DNA of 6,176 bases from JAPEKQ01 sp964597945 (GTDB lineage: Bacteria; Joyebacterota; Joyebacteria; Joyebacterales; Joyebacteraceae). This document shows, in pieces, positions 6,012-6,176 of this stretch (position 1 is its first letter; the number at the start of each line of letters is the position of its first letter). A program made the translations under genes and the position numbers. The stretch covers positions 1 through 6,176 of the forward strand of contig CAZRAD010000148.1 of NCBI GenBank assembly GCA_964597945.1. The letters are read 5' to 3'. Under the pieces are notes generated by a model. The model saw nothing but the letters and a program-made list of their open reading frames with translations, did not search any database and was not told the DNA's origin.

Positions 6012-6176
6012 TTAACCTTCGGGCGTGACCTTCACGCCTGAGGTGGTGACGTCAAACCATTTGGTCTTGGGATTCAGGGTCCAGACCATCAGTCCGCGCG
6101 CGTCCGGCGCGTAGCTCGGAACGGCGATGACGCCGCCCGGCATCCGGTCGGTCACGGTCGCGATGATCTGGGTCTC
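6012..6176 (-). CDS. C-terminal end of a probable molybdopterin-dependent oxidoreductase (partial)
   Basis: Only the last 54 codons are in the window, ending in TAA at 6012-6014. The visible part reads ETQIIATVTDRMPGGVIAVP, then a 34-residue tail ending VKVTPEG. The order beta-strand, TDR-x-P-G-G-V-I-x-x-P resembles the C-terminal molybdopterin-dinucleotide-binding domain of formate dehydrogenases and related enzymes (and of NuoG), where a similar TD+-x-P-x-G-V-V motif is common. No catalytic residue, cofactor cysteine or selenocysteine can be seen. Its place directly before a HydN/HycB-like ferredoxin fits a formate dehydrogenase alpha subunit, but any molybdo- or tungsto-oxidoreductase of this superfamily, or a NuoG-like subunit, would fit too. 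The reading frame is well supported by being open and by the plausible stop; the family call is tentative. Confidence 0.55.
   Translation of the reverse strand, partial: ETQIIATVTDRMPGGVIAVPSYAPDARGLMVWTLNPKTKWFDVTTSGVKVTPEG

Noticed and set aside
1..6176. CRISPR arrays, tRNA or rRNA genes, insertion sequences
   Set aside because: No direct repeat arrays, tRNA-like cloverleaf sequences, rRNA motifs or transposase motifs were seen; nearly all bases are used by the hydrogenase operon.

Overview
The window is GC-rich and looks like bacterial or archaeal chromosomal DNA from the middle of one long operon. Every supported gene is on the minus strand, so transcription runs from high to low coordinates. 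Spacing is tight (0 to 76 bases between most genes), Shine-Dalgarno sites are clear, and no promoter or intrinsic terminator was seen. The species cannot be named from the sequence.

In transcription order the window holds: the last 54 codons of a gene whose tail resembles a molybdopterin oxidoreductase (6176-6012, open at the edge); a 60-base spacer with an 11-bp hairpin; a 160-residue ferredoxin-like protein with cysteines for four [4Fe-4S] clusters (5951-5469); a NuoH/HycD/MbhM-type membrane anchor (5415-4477); a NuoB/HycG/MbhJ-type small subunit (4453-4040); a NuoC/MbhK-type 30 kDa subunit (3963-3535); a [NiFe]-hydrogenase large subunit with all four metal-binding cysteines (3534-2362); a 629-residue NuoL/MbhH-type ion-translocating subunit (2342-453); a 118-base spacer; and the start of an MbhD/MrpA-tail membrane protein (334-1, open at the edge).

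Together these form most of a membrane-bound group 4 [NiFe] hydrogenase. The large, small and 30 kDa subunits make the peripheral catalytic arm, the NuoH-like protein anchors it, and the NuoL-like and MbhD-like proteins belong to the ion-pumping arm. The MbhD-like gene at the low-coordinate edge suggests that Mrp-type antiporter genes continue beyond it. The four-cluster ferredoxin and the apparent molybdoenzyme at the other edge suggest electrons come from a molybdo- or tungsto-oxidoreductase. A formate dehydrogenase is the simplest guess, giving a formate hydrogenlyase of the Mrp-linked kind known from Thermococcus, but the catalytic part of that gene lies outside the window.

The most interesting points are this combination of modules, the NuoL-like C-terminal extension on the ion-pumping subunit, the uncleaved-looking C-terminal tail of the large subunit, the strong hairpin behind the molybdoenzyme gene, and the absence of TGA among seven stop codons.
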